Shown: positions 1 to 8,585 of the stretch, in pieces
How the letters are laid out: the number at the start of each line of letters is the position of its first letter
Position numbering within the stretch: position 1 is the first letter of the stretch
Assembly: GCA_022071955.1 (NCBI GenBank)
Contig: JAJVIM010000015.1
Coordinates: 1 to 64,000, forward strand
Direction: 5' to 3'
From: Anaerolineae bacterium
GTDB taxonomy: Bacteria > Chloroflexota > Anaerolineae > 4572-78 > J111
Length of the DNA stretch: 64,000 nucleotides
The notes under the pieces: model-generated
Databases searched by the model: none
Seen by the model: only the letters and a program-made list of their open reading frames with translations
What the model was told of the DNA's origin: nothing
Translations under genes and position numbers: made by a program

Positions 1-2
1 GG

Positions 3-1382
3 GATCGGTACGAGAAATTCAAGGCGGAGTACAAAGAGATCAGTGGGGAAGAGCCGTTGAGTGCGTTCCATGCGCATGCGTATGATGCCACGATGATGAT
101 CTTTGATGCGATCGAGAAAGTGGCCAAAACGGATGCGGAGGGGAACACGCTGATCGGGCGGCAGGCGTTGCGGGATACGCTGTACGCGACGAAAGACTTT
201 GACGGGATCACGGGCAAGTTGAGTTGTGGGGAGAATGGCGACTGCGCCAACCCGAAGATTGCGGTCAACCAGATCCAGAATGGGGCGTATGTGCCGGTCT
301 ATCCCGAAGCCGGGGCGATGGCTGAAGAAGCCGCCCCCGCCGGCGAAGCGATGACCATGCCTGCCTGCGACACCCCCACCCCGGTGAAGCTCCAGTTGCA
401 GTGGGTTACTCAGTCTCAATTTGCCGGCTATTTTGCCGCCCGCGATAAAGGCTTTTACAAGGATTTCTGCCTGGATGTAACCATTCTGGAAGGCGCGGTT
501 GATATTGTGCCGCAGCAGGTGGTGGCTTCTGGCCAGGCCGAATTTGGTATCGCCTGGGTGCCCAAAGTGTTGGCCTCGCGTGAAGAGGGGGCCAATCTGG
601 TGAACATCGCCCAGGTATTCCAGCGCAGCGGTACGCTGGAAGTATCGTGGGCCGATAACCCGGTTGCCACCATTGCCGATATGCGCGGCAAAAAGATCGG
701 CACCTGGGGCTTTGGCAACGAGCACGAGCTGTTTGCGGCCATGCGTTTGGAAGGCATCGACCCTGATAATAAGGATGATGTTTCGATTGTGCAGCAAAGT
801 TTTGATATGCTGGCCCTGCTTAACCGCGAACTGGACGCCGCCGAAGCGATGACCTACAACGAGTACGCTCAGGTATTGGAAGCCGAAAACCCCGATACCG
901 GCGAATTGTACCAGCCCGAAGACCTGGTGGTCATCAATTTTAACGATGTTGGCACAGCGATGCTGCAAGACCACGTATTTGTTAACGCCGATTGGCTGGC
1001 CAAAGACGGCAACGAGGACATCGCTACGCGCTTTTTGGCCGCCAGTTTCAAGGGTTGGCAGTTCTGCCGTGATAACTTTGACGAGTGCGTGCAGGTGGTG
1101 TTGGATGCCGGCCCCACTCTGGGCCAGGGCCACATGCGCTGGCAGTTAAACGAGATCAACAAATTGATCTGGCCCTCGCCGGACGGCATCGGCATTATGG
1201 ACCAGAAATTGTGGGATCAAACGGTCAAAATCTCGCTGGATGGCGGCGTGATCACCAAAGCCCCCAGCGCAGACGCGTTCCGCACCGATCTGGCCAAAGC
1301 GGCCCACAGCTATCTGGAAGGTGACGCCATCGGTGCCAGTTGGACACCGGCTACGGTTGAAGTGACCCCCGGCGGCGAATAA
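3..1382 (+). CDS. Double solute-binding protein (type I PBP tail fused to NMT1/THI5 domain), 5' partial
   Basis: The reading frame is open from base 3, so the N-terminus lies outside the window; the TTG at 57 is only an internal codon. The first ~95 visible residues look like the C-terminal lobe of a Leu/Ile/Val-type (type I) periplasmic binding protein, with the typical motif HAYDATMMIFDAIEKV. An Ala/Glu/Pro linker follows (AMAEEAAPAGEAM), then about 330 residues of an NMT1/THI5-type (type II) binding protein: LQLQWVTQSQFAGYFAARDK, followed by the family-typical QQVVASGQAEFGIAW. NMT1-type proteins deliver pyrimidines or related small molecules to ABC importers, which suits the hydantoinase and carbamoyl hydrolase genes downstream. 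Two different binding-protein folds in one chain is unusual; the frame is uninterrupted, so this looks like a true fusion. Substrate is inferred from context only. Confidence 0.8.
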   Translation, partial: DRYEKFKAEYKEISGEEPLSAFHAHAYDATMMIFDAIEKVAKTDAEGNTLIGRQALRDTLYATKDFDGITGKLSCGENGDCANPKIAVNQIQNGAYVPVYPEAGAMAEEAAPAGEAMTMPACDTPTPVKLQLQWVTQSQFAGYFAARDKGFYKDFCLDVTILEGAVDIVPQQVVASGQAEFGIAWVPKVLASREEGANLVNIAQVFQRSGTLEVSWADNPVATIADMRGKKIGTWGFGNEHELFAAMRLEGIDPDNKDDVSIVQQSFDMLALLNRELDAAEAMTYNEYAQVLEAENPDTGELYQPEDLVVINFNDVGTAMLQDHVFVNADWLAKDGNEDIATRFLAASFKGWQFCRDNFDECVQVVLDAGPTLGQGHMRWQLNEINKLIWPSPDGIGIMDQKLWDQTVKISLDGGVITKAPSADAFRTDLAKAAHSYLEGDAIGASWTPATVEVTPGGE

Positions 1383-1396
1383 AAATAAAAACAGGC

Positions 1397-1490
1397 GGGG
1401 TGCAGCAACGCCGATACAGCGTTGCTGCACCCCCGGCCCGGTATTTGGCGAGGGGTGACGGCAGAGCGGCTGCCGTCACCCCTCGCCAAA
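1397..1490. terminator. Two strong consecutive inverted repeats
   Basis: The first hairpin has a 15-bp perfect stem (GGGGTGCAGCAACGC at 1397-1411, complement at 1419-1433). The second has a 20-bp perfect stem (1444-1463 with 1471-1490) and a 7-nt loop. Neither is followed by a run of T on the plus strand, so they may be atypical terminators or mRNA 3'-end stabilisers for the binding-protein transcript. Confidence 0.55.
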
Positions 1491-1510
1491 CCGGAAACTA
1501 CGGCGTTCAA

Positions 1511-1538
1511 TTGGCCGCCCACAAAACCAGGCTATAGT
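1511..1538 (+). promoter_or_regulatory. Candidate sigma70-type promoter for the nitrilase-family gene
   Basis: TTGGCC (1511-1516), 16-nt spacer, TATAGT (1533-1538). It follows the two hairpins and precedes the strong ribosome site GAGGAGG 35 bp ahead of the ATG at 1573. Supported by motif match and position only. Confidence 0.45.
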
Positions 1539-1572
1539 AACAGCTAATCAAACTTTTGAGGAGGTTTTATTT

Positions 1573-2418
1573 ATGGCTCGCATAGTAAGAGGTGCATTGT
1601 TGCAGGCAAGCTGGACCGGCGACAAAGAAAGTATGGTCGAAAAACACATTGGCTACGCCCGGCAGGCCGCCGAACAAGGCGCGCAGGTGATGTGTTTTCA
1701 GGAATTGTTTTACGGTCCCTATTTCTGCCAGGTTCAGGATCGCAAATTTTACAGCTACACCGAGCAGATTCCCAACGGCCCCACCACTGAAAAAATGCAA
1801 AAACTGGCTCAGGAAACAAAAATGGTGCTGATTGTGCCCATGTACGAGGAAGAGAACACCGGCGTGTATTACAATACCGCCGCCGTTATCAATGCCGACG
1901 GCACTTACCTGGGCAAATATCGCAAAACGCACATCCCCCAGATCGACGGCTTTTGGGAGAAATTCTATTTCCGACCCGGCAATCTCGGTTACCCGGTTTT
2001 TGATACGGCCGTTGGCAAAGTGGGCGTTTACATTTGCTACGACCGTCACTTTCCCGAAGGCGCGCGGATGCTGGGGCTGAATGGCGCCGAGATTGTCTTT
2101 ATCCCCTCGGCCACTTCGCGCGGGCTGTCGCAACACCTGTGGCGCATTGAGCAGACCAGCCACGCCATCGCCAACGGTTACTTTGTGGGCACTATCAACC
2201 GCGTCGGCATTGAAAAAGAAATTGGCCCCAACGATTTCTACGGCCAGAGTTACTTCTGCACCCCGCGCGGCGAATTTGTGGGTGAAGTTGGCCACGCCTA
2301 CGATGAAGAATTGCTGATCCGCGATCTGGACTTGGATCTGGTCAAGGACGTGCGCAACACCTGGCAGTTCTACCGCGATCGCCGCCCGGAGATGTACGAT
2401 AAGATTGTGGAGGCATAA
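1573..2418 (+). CDS. Nitrilase-superfamily carbamoyl amidohydrolase (beta-ureidopropionase-like)
   Basis: 281 residues, a full-length CN-hydrolase domain. The catalytic triad is visible: Glu44 (CFQELFYGPYF), Lys118 (KYRKTH) and Cys155 (VYICYDRHFPE). The CYDRHFPE context is typical of beta-ureidopropionase and N-carbamoyl-amino-acid hydrolases, which hydrolyse N-carbamoyl-beta-alanine or related ureides to the amino acid, CO2 and ammonia. Start ATG at 1573 has the strong ribosome site GAGGAGG. It is followed after 51 bp by an LLM oxidoreductase and then by a dihydropyrimidinase/hydantoinase, the enzyme that makes the ureido substrate, so a role in the last step of reductive pyrimidine or hydantoin breakdown is well supported by context. 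Cytoplasmic: no signal peptide. The exact substrate cannot be read from the sequence. Confidence 0.88.
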   Translation: MARIVRGALLQASWTGDKESMVEKHIGYARQAAEQGAQVMCFQELFYGPYFCQVQDRKFYSYTEQIPNGPTTEKMQKLAQETKMVLIVPMYEEENTGVYYNTAAVINADGTYLGKYRKTHIPQIDGFWEKFYFRPGNLGYPVFDTAVGKVGVYICYDRHFPEGARMLGLNGAEIVFIPSATSRGLSQHLWRIEQTSHAIANGYFVGTINRVGIEKEIGPNDFYGQSYFCTPRGEFVGEVGHAYDEELLIRDLDLDLVKDVRNTWQFYRDRRPEMYDKIVEA

Positions 2419-2469
2419 ATCAGGCAGCCTCGTTTGCTCACAAAAAAATAGCCAAAGAGGGAGATAAAA

Positions 2470-3474
2470 ATGGAATTTGCCTTCACGTTTAAAGGGAATT
2501 TTAATATCCAGCGCAGTATAGAAATTACTCAGGCTGCCGAATATTGGGGCTTTAACTACTGCTGGGCGTTTGACTCGCACGTGTTGTGGAAAGACTGCTA
2601 CCCCGTCTTTTCGCTGCTGGCCTGGCACACCAACCGCATGAAATTTGGCACCTGTGTGACCAACCCGGCTGTGCGAGACATCACCGTTACGGCCAGCCTG
2701 TTTGCCACCCTCAACGAAATTTCCGGCAACCGCATGGTGCTGGGCATTGGCCGCGGCGATAGCTCGCGCCGGGTCATTGGCAAAAAACCAACCACCGTGG
2801 CTCAACTCAAAGAAGCCAGCCTCAATATTCGGGAACTGGTAGAAGGGCGGGAAATTGATTACGAAGGCGTGCCCACCCGGCTGGAGTGGGCCAGAGGCAA
2901 CACCCTGCCGCTGTGGATTGCCGGCTACGGGCCAAAAGTGTTGCGCTCGGCCGGCACGTATGCCGACGGCATCATTATGCAGTTTGCCGACCCCCATCTC
3001 ATCAAATGGTGCATGAGCCACGTTCACGAAGGGGCCAGAGAAGCCGGCCGTGATCCGTCAAAAATTCAGGTGATGGCCGCCTCGCCGGTGTGGGTTTCTG
3101 ACGACATCGACAAGGGGCGCGAACAAGTTCGCTGGTTCCCGGCGATGGTGGGCAATCATGTGGCCGATTTGGTGCAGCGCTACGACGACGGTACCTTACC
3201 GGCAGAATTAACCGCTTACATCAAAGGCCGCAAAGGCTACAACTACCGCAAACACGCCGATAAAGAATCCGAGTCGATGGATTTTGTGACCAATGAAGTC
3301 ATCGACCGCTTCTGCATTATCGGCCCGCCGGAAGAACACGTTCGTCGTCTGCGAGAATTGCAGGAAGTCGCTGGAGTCAATCAGTTTAACATTTACCTGA
3401 TGAGCGGTGAGGAAGAAGCCACCATCGAAGCCTACGGCAAATACATCATCTCAGAGATGAACAAAAACGGCTAA
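2470..3474 (+). CDS. LLM-class flavin-dependent (F420-type) oxidoreductase
   Basis: 334 residues with the single TIM-barrel luciferase-like monooxygenase fold. Seen: the N-terminal strand MEFAFTFKGNF, the barrel motif NRMVLGIGRGDSS, and the phosphate-binding-type segment LPLWIAGYGPKVLRSAGTYA. It resembles LLM proteins grouped as F420-dependent and met beside hydantoinase genes (I think of the CPS_4043-type family, TIGR03842; from memory, not searched). Between a carbamoyl amidohydrolase and a dihydropyrimidinase, it may carry out a redox step on a pyrimidine or hydantoin-like substrate. Whether it uses FMN or F420 cannot be decided, and no F420 biosynthesis gene is in the window. Ribosome site AAAGAGGGAG lies just upstream of ATG 2470. 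Confidence 0.8.
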   Translation: MEFAFTFKGNFNIQRSIEITQAAEYWGFNYCWAFDSHVLWKDCYPVFSLLAWHTNRMKFGTCVTNPAVRDITVTASLFATLNEISGNRMVLGIGRGDSSRRVIGKKPTTVAQLKEASLNIRELVEGREIDYEGVPTRLEWARGNTLPLWIAGYGPKVLRSAGTYADGIIMQFADPHLIKWCMSHVHEGAREAGRDPSKIQVMAASPVWVSDDIDKGREQVRWFPAMVGNHVADLVQRYDDGTLPAELTAYIKGRKGYNYRKHADKESESMDFVTNEVIDRFCIIGPPEEHVRRLRELQEVAGVNQFNIYLMSGEEEATIEAYGKYIISEMNKNG

Positions 3475-3607
3475 ATCGAGTTGGGAGTGATTAAAATGAG
3501 TAGGAAAGCGCCGCAGGCCGGGGGGCTTGGGGGGTAGTTCCCCCAATCTTCTCTTCTCCCAATTCACTTTGGTCACACCCAAATCATTTTTAACAAAGGA
3601 GTTATAT

Positions 3608-5014
3608 ATGACCACGCTCATAAAAAATGGAACGGTTGTTACCGCCGGCGATACGTTTCAGGCTGATGTGCTGATCGACGGCGGCAAAATTTCGCTATTG
3701 GGGCAAAACCTGCCCGCCGCCGGCCACGAGGTAATTGACGCCGCCGGCCTGCTGGTAATGCCCGGCGGCATTGATGTCCACACCCACCTGGAACTGCCCT
3801 TTGGCGGCACCGTCTCCTCCGATGATTTTTTTACCGGCCAGCGCGCTGCCGCGTTTGGCGGCACCACCACCCACATCGATTTTGTGATCCAGCCAATGGG
3901 CGGTTCGCTCAAACAGGGGGTTGACGCCTGGCATGCCAAAGCCGACCCCAAAGCCTGCATCGATTACGGTTTTCATATGGCCATTACCGATCTGCGCGAT
4001 GAGGTGATGGCCGAAATCCCGTCGATGTTGAATGAAGGCATTACCAGCCTCAAGCTGTTTATGGCCTACAAAGGGCTGTTTCAGGTCGATGACACCACCC
4101 TGTACCGGGCCATGACCACCGCCGCCGAACACGGCATGCTGATTATGGTCCATGCCGAAAACGGCGATGTGATTGCCGAGCGGCGGGCCAAACTGCTGGC
4201 CGAAGGCAAAACCGAGCCAAAATATCACGCCATCGCTCAGCCGGCGCTGGTTGAGGCCGAAGCCACCGGCCGGGCGGTAACGCTGGCCGGCATTGCCGGC
4301 GCGCCGCTCTATGTGGTGCATATGACCTGCGAGGAATCGGTGGAGCAGTTGGCGATGGGCCGGGCCAAAGGGTTCCCGGTAATGGGCGAAACCTGCACCC
4401 AATACATGTTTGTTTTTGAAAAAGACCTGGCCCGCCCCAATTACGAAGGCGCCAAATTTATCTGCTCGCCGCCGGTGCGCCAGCCCAAAGACGCGCCGGT
4501 GCTGTGGAAGGCGCTGGCCACCCACACCCTTCAGGCTGTCTCCACCGACCACTGCCCCTTCTGGTTTGAGGGCGGGGTCAACGGGCGGATTCCCGGCAAA
4601 GAGCTGGGCAAACCCAGCTTCGACAAAATTCCCAACGGCATGCCCGGCATCGAGGACCGCATGCCGGTGATGTGGCATCACGGCGTGAATGGTGGCCATT
4701 ACAGCGCCAACCGCTTTGTGGAAATTACCGCTACTAACCCGGCCAAAATTTTTGGTCTCTATCCGCGCAAAGGCACCATCGCGGTGGGCGCAGACGCCGA
4801 CATTGTGCTGTGGGATCCCAACAAACAGCACACCATCTCCGCCGAAACCCATCACATGAACACCGATTACAATGTGTATGAAGGGATGACGGTGCAAGGC
4901 TGGCCGGTGCGTACCCTGCTGCGCGGTAAAAGCATTGTTATCGGCGAAGCCTGGCACGGCGAAGCAGGCAGCGGCCGGTTTTTGCGGCGCAACCCCAACG
5001 CCCCGGTGCTGTAA
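3608..5014 (+). CDS. hydA: Dihydropyrimidinase / D-hydantoinase
   Basis: 468 residues from ATG 3608, chosen because AAAGGAG lies 6-12 bp upstream; a longer in-frame opening to 3527 lacks a ribosome site and the family begins like MTTLIKNGTVV. This is the cyclic amidohydrolase fold with the binuclear metal site: His58 and His60 (GGIDVHTHLEL), Lys149 as the carbamylated ligand (SLKLFMAYKG), His182 (MVHAENGD), His238 (VVHMTCEE) and Asp near 315 (VSTDHCPF). Tyr154 after the lysine matches the substrate-binding tyrosine of the family. The enzyme opens 5,6-dihydropyrimidine or hydantoin rings to N-carbamoyl amino acids, the substrate type of the nitrilase-family protein at 1573. No dihydropyrimidine dehydrogenase genes are in the window. 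Confidence 0.93.
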   Translation: MTTLIKNGTVVTAGDTFQADVLIDGGKISLLGQNLPAAGHEVIDAAGLLVMPGGIDVHTHLELPFGGTVSSDDFFTGQRAAAFGGTTTHIDFVIQPMGGSLKQGVDAWHAKADPKACIDYGFHMAITDLRDEVMAEIPSMLNEGITSLKLFMAYKGLFQVDDTTLYRAMTTAAEHGMLIMVHAENGDVIAERRAKLLAEGKTEPKYHAIAQPALVEAEATGRAVTLAGIAGAPLYVVHMTCEESVEQLAMGRAKGFPVMGETCTQYMFVFEKDLARPNYEGAKFICSPPVRQPKDAPVLWKALATHTLQAVSTDHCPFWFEGGVNGRIPGKELGKPSFDKIPNGMPGIEDRMPVMWHHGVNGGHYSANRFVEITATNPAKIFGLYPRKGTIAVGADADIVLWDPNKQHTISAETHHMNTDYNVYEGMTVQGWPVRTLLRGKSIVIGEAWHGEAGSGRFLRRNPNAPVL

Positions 5015-5029
5015 CCCGGACTCGGGTGG

Positions 5030-5064
5030 GTGAGTGGCAGACGGCAGCGCCGTTTGCCACTCAC
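5030..5064. terminator. Convergent-gene hairpin
   Basis: GTGAGTGGCA (5030-5039) pairs with TGCCACTCAC (5055-5064), with an inner ACGGC/GCCGT stem. It sits exactly between the convergent hydantoinase and GT4 genes and overlaps the last codon of the latter. No U-run follows on either strand. Confidence 0.5.
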
Positions 5065-6407
5065 ACGGTTTGCTTTACCAGCGATTGGTACAGCGAAACA
5101 ATTGTATTCAATTCATCCTCTGCTTTGGGAATGGGCGGGATGTTTTGCCGCAGTTGGGCAAGCAGCGTTGGCTCATTAAGCAGCCGCTGGAGTTGCGCCG
5201 CCAGCGAGCTAACGTTGCCGGAATCAAACAGCAGGCCGTTGTGGTTGTGCTTAACCAGCTCGGCCATACCGCCCAACCGGGCCACCACCGCCGGCGTTCG
5301 GGTGGCCATCGCTTCAATAATTACCGTGGGCCGGTTTTCGTACCAGATCGATGGCACCACAATTACATCCAGCTCGTTTAAAACCCGGCCTACTTCGGTA
5401 TTGGGATAGGGGCCGGCAAAGGTAATATCGGGGTCGGCTTCGCCCATTTTTAGCAATTGGCGCTCGTAAGCAGTGGCCTCAGAAATTTTGCCGTGCAAAA
5501 TTAACTCGCACGCGCCGGGCTGTCGAGCCAGCATTTTAAAGGCATCCAGCAGTAAATGCACCCCCTTGTGCGGCACGAGCTGGCCCAAATAGCCAATACG
5601 CAGCTTTTTGGGCGCGGCAGCGGCCGCCGGCGGCGCAGCCAGATGGGCGGTATCGATGCCAAAAGGCAGGTACACCATCTGCCGGGGTTTGAAGCCGTAC
5701 TCTTCTACTTTGTCAATGAGAAACCGCGACGGAGAAATGACAATATCAATTTCTTCCAGTACCCGTTTTAAATAGGCCCGCCGCTCGGCCATCAGCTCAA
5801 GCCGGGGTTGCAAACCGAGCAACTGCGAAAACCAGTCCGCCTGGCTCAGCCGCGAAAACGCATCGCCGATTTTACCGTTCAGTTGGGTGTCGATGAGACG
5901 GTAGCGCCGTTTTTCTGAAATGGCGCACCACACGCAGCGTGCCGGCGACACCGGTTGATGGCAAATGTGCCCATCCTGGCGGAGCAGGGTGATTTGGGGG
6001 CATAAAAACCAGTAATCGTGCAGGGTGAGTACGGTGGGCAGATTCAACTCGCGGGCGGCCTCAATGACCTTTCCCCCCAAAATATAGCCACTGTTAATAT
6101 GCACCACATCTGGCCGGGTTTGTTGCAGAAAATTTTTTACCCAACAGCCAAGTTCCGGGTGGCGAAAACTCCACTCAAAACGGTTGGGAGCCTGCGCCAG
6201 ATCATAAAACAGGCGGTGAATCGTAAGCCCATCAAAGGTGTCGGTTTTTGCGGTTGGGGTGAGCATCCCACTGGTAATCGACTCGACACACACAACCTCG
6301 ACATTGTGCCCCTGCCGCCGCAATCCCTGTGCAATTCGGTAGGCGTATTGCTCCGCACCACCTCTGAAGTTGGGCGGAAAATGATGGGAAATCAGGGCAA
6401 TTTTCAT
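5061..6407 (-). CDS. GT4-family glycosyltransferase
   Basis: 448 residues, GT-B fold. The N-terminal Rossmann domain opens with MKIALISHHFPPNFRGGAEQ, where the glycine pair is the usual acceptor/donor loop. The C-terminal domain has IGYLGQLVPHKG and the EX7E motif, Glu357 to Glu365, in YENRPTVIIEAMA, which contacts the nucleotide-sugar. A Cys-rich insert (HDYWFLCPQ ... CHQ ... CVWC) near residues 130-160 is common in this GT4 subgroup. It is the last gene (3' end) of the minus-strand polysaccharide locus, 9 bp after the GT2 gene at 6417. It transfers a sugar with retention of configuration; donor and acceptor cannot be read from sequence. Confidence 0.9.
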   Translation of the reverse strand: MKIALISHHFPPNFRGGAEQYAYRIAQGLRRQGHNVEVVCVESITSGMLTPTAKTDTFDGLTIHRLFYDLAQAPNRFEWSFRHPELGCWVKNFLQQTRPDVVHINSGYILGGKVIEAARELNLPTVLTLHDYWFLCPQITLLRQDGHICHQPVSPARCVWCAISEKRRYRLIDTQLNGKIGDAFSRLSQADWFSQLLGLQPRLELMAERRAYLKRVLEEIDIVISPSRFLIDKVEEYGFKPRQMVYLPFGIDTAHLAAPPAAAAAPKKLRIGYLGQLVPHKGVHLLLDAFKMLARQPGACELILHGKISEATAYERQLLKMGEADPDITFAGPYPNTEVGRVLNELDVIVVPSIWYENRPTVIIEAMATRTPAVVARLGGMAELVKHNHNGLLFDSGNVSSLAAQLQRLLNEPTLLAQLRQNIPPIPKAEDELNTIVSLYQSLVKQTV

Positions 6408-6416
6408 TATATAGAT

Positions 6417-7418
6417 TTAACCCCTTCTGCTACCATAAAGACGTTCTATCAACGCTGCGCGATCCATATCCAAAATTGGTTGAGCGTCGCGCATAAAGCG
6501 GGTCATCCATAGTCCTTCAATTTTTCCCCGAATATTATTGCTTTCAATCAGAAACCATAAACCCGGCACAGCAGCGTCATAAGGAGTTGCTTTACCTGCC
6601 AACTTTTTGCCTTGCTGTACGAGAGCGGCCAGGACATAACATGACAAAACAGCCGTCTGGGTTAGAATACGCCGGAGTTGAAAACGTAAATCTCGGGGAT
6701 AGTCGGGATATTTTCCATACATTGTATCCAGTTGAATCTCGCCAAAGCCGTAATGGCGGTACAGGCGGGCCAAACCGGTGAGTGTAGTTCGGTGGTGATG
6801 ATAGATGATGGCATCGGGGGCATAGACAAGCTTGGCTCCGGTTTCAAGTTGAATCCGCCAGGACACATCAATGTCTTCACCGGTAAGCATTCTGGGATTG
6901 AACCCGCCAATCTGGTTGAGGAGGCGACGGCGATAAGAGGCATGCGCCCCAACCAGATGAGGGAGATATTCGTTTTCGCCGCTCACAAAGTTTACCAATG
7001 GCGCGAATTGGTCGGAAAACATTTCGACAATGCTCCGGCCTCCGCCGTTGTTATAGGCTAACACCGCTCCCCCCACACCACCTACGGCCGGGTCAACGTA
7101 AGGCTTAACCAGTTCGGCCAGCCAATCGGGGTGGGCAATACAATCCGCGTCTGTTGTGGCAATAATATCAGCCTTACTTTTAGATAAACCCAGGTTGCGT
7201 GCCGGAGCCAGGCCGCGAATGTTACTTTGATAAAGCCGCACAGGGTAACGTTTAACCACTTCAACAGTATTGTCAGTAGAACCGTTCTCGACGACGATAA
7301 TGTCATAGGCCTCACGCGGATAATTTTGATTTAACAGGCTGTCCAAACAGTTACCGATCATATCGGCTCCGTTGTAAACGCCAATGACTACGCTAACGGT
7401 TGGGGTAAAAGTAGACAT
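6417..7418 (-). CDS. GT2-family glycosyltransferase (paralogue of the gene at 22266)
   Basis: 333 residues from ATG 7418 (MSTFTPTVSVVIGVYNG), chosen because GGAG lies 8 bp upstream; a six-codon longer start lacks a ribosome site. GT-A fold: nucleotide-binding ENGSTDNT, the metal-binding ATTDADC motif and the base-region motif GEDIDVSWRIQ, followed by YHHHRTT. A hydrophobic stretch near residue 260 (TAVLSCYVLAALVQQ) could be a membrane or amphipathic segment. It lacks the C-terminal NKGV/NRGF helical module of the neighbouring GT2 proteins. The gene at 22266 is its close paralogue over the whole length, including the ending RGKIEGLWMTRFMRD, so the cassette has probably been duplicated. Confidence 0.9.
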   Translation of the reverse strand: MSTFTPTVSVVIGVYNGADMIGNCLDSLLNQNYPREAYDIIVVENGSTDNTVEVVKRYPVRLYQSNIRGLAPARNLGLSKSKADIIATTDADCIAHPDWLAELVKPYVDPAVGGVGGAVLAYNNGGGRSIVEMFSDQFAPLVNFVSGENEYLPHLVGAHASYRRRLLNQIGGFNPRMLTGEDIDVSWRIQLETGAKLVYAPDAIIYHHHRTTLTGLARLYRHYGFGEIQLDTMYGKYPDYPRDLRFQLRRILTQTAVLSCYVLAALVQQGKKLAGKATPYDAAVPGLWFLIESNNIRGKIEGLWMTRFMRDAQPILDMDRAALIERLYGSRRG

Positions 7419-7452
7419 ATTTATCTCCAAAGACACGGGTTTATGGCGGCTC

Positions 7453-8580
7453 TTATCCTAACAGGGACTGCAACGCAATACGAACAAAACCTCGATTACA
7501 AGTCAATCCTGGCTCGCCGGCCAAAGCTGGCAATATGTGCCGGCGAACCTTGTGGTAACGTTGATTCTGATATTCCAAAAAAGCTGCGGCAGCATGGTAG
7601 CGGCCATACGCTCGGCGACGAAGAGACCGCAATGTTGCCGCTTCTGGCGGCAAATTATTAAAGATAAGATCCAGTAACTGGCCTGGATCAGTGGTGCGAG
7701 AGTCTAACACCGAACCGGCTACCCACTCCAGCAGCCACTCATTACTGAGCGTCTCACAGCGGGCAATAGCTGCTCGCACCTGTTCCTGGCCCGCTTCAAG
7801 CTGGCCTGCCCGGTAAAATCTGGCGGCGGTTTCATAGTGCAGAATACTGTACGCTTCGGCTTCGAGCGCCTGAATATCAGGCGGTAGATCAGGCCGGGCA
7901 AAGAACTTATCCAGGCTGGTCAACCAGGATTGGATTTGTTTTGGGCTAATACTGCCGGTAATGCTGCCCCGGCGAAATCGGTACTGAAAAAGGGGTTGGT
8001 CAATGTAGCCAAAGGCGTAGCCGGCCAGGCTAAGCCGAACCCACATATCTGCATCTTCGCAGCCAAACAGCGCTTCATCAAACGGTCCCACTTGTTCCAG
8101 ACAGGCGCGCCGAATGATAGCCGCGCCTGGAAAGAAAAATAACTGGCGGCGTAATATAGCTTTTAATAAATGCCCCCGCTGGTTGGGCCGTACTTCGCCC
8201 AATACCCGGGTATTTTCTTCATCGACCTCCTGCCAGGCCGAGTAGACAAGGCCGAAGTTGGGGTGTTCTTCCAGAAACGACACCTGCAAATCGAGTTTGT
8301 GGGGGGGGATCAAGTCATCACTGTCCAAAAATAGCAGGTAATCGCCCTGTGAAGCACGAAATCCGGTATTTCTGGCGGCAGCCGGCCCCTGATTCTCTTG
8401 CCGGATATAGGTAATTCTGGGGAGATAAGGGGCTAATACAACCGGCGTATTATCCGTCGAGCCATCGTCTACTACAATAACTTCATAGTCAGGGTAGGTT
8501 TGAGCCAGTGCACTCTCCACAGTCCAAGTTACAAATGAGGCGCTATTATAAGTGGGGATGATGATCGAGACTCGGGCCAT
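7453..8580 (-). CDS. GT2 glycosyltransferase with C-terminal NRGF-type module
   Basis: 375 residues. Residues 1-~215 form a GT2 GT-A domain: VSIIIPTYNSASF, VVDDGSTDNT, the metal motif LFLDSDDL and the acidic catalytic region GCEDADMWVRL. Residues ~230-375 are predicted helical and end with a motif shared by several proteins of this locus: RRHILPAL, then CNRGFVRIALQSLL. This module is unrelated to the catalytic domain and looks like short helical repeats (TPR-like), perhaps for docking to a membrane assembly. Five bp separate it from the upstream gene, so they are co-transcribed. Linkage and sugar are unknown. Confidence 0.88.
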   Translation of the reverse strand: MARVSIIIPTYNSASFVTWTVESALAQTYPDYEVIVVDDGSTDNTPVVLAPYLPRITYIRQENQGPAAARNTGFRASQGDYLLFLDSDDLIPPHKLDLQVSFLEEHPNFGLVYSAWQEVDEENTRVLGEVRPNQRGHLLKAILRRQLFFFPGAAIIRRACLEQVGPFDEALFGCEDADMWVRLSLAGYAFGYIDQPLFQYRFRRGSITGSISPKQIQSWLTSLDKFFARPDLPPDIQALEAEAYSILHYETAARFYRAGQLEAGQEQVRAAIARCETLSNEWLLEWVAGSVLDSRTTDPGQLLDLIFNNLPPEAATLRSLRRRAYGRYHAAAAFLEYQNQRYHKVRRHILPALAGEPGLTCNRGFVRIALQSLLG

Positions 8581-8585
8581 AGGGG

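Noticed and set aside
1567..3027. Long minus-strand open frame (486 codons) across the nitrilase-family and LLM genes
   Set aside because: It lies wholly antisense to two well-supported genes with recognisable active sites, has no family-like motifs and is rich in His/Asn/Phe as antisense frames of such genes are.
3695..4957. Minus-strand open frame of 420 codons
   Set aside because: Mirror frame of the hydantoinase gene; no ribosome site and no recognisable domain.
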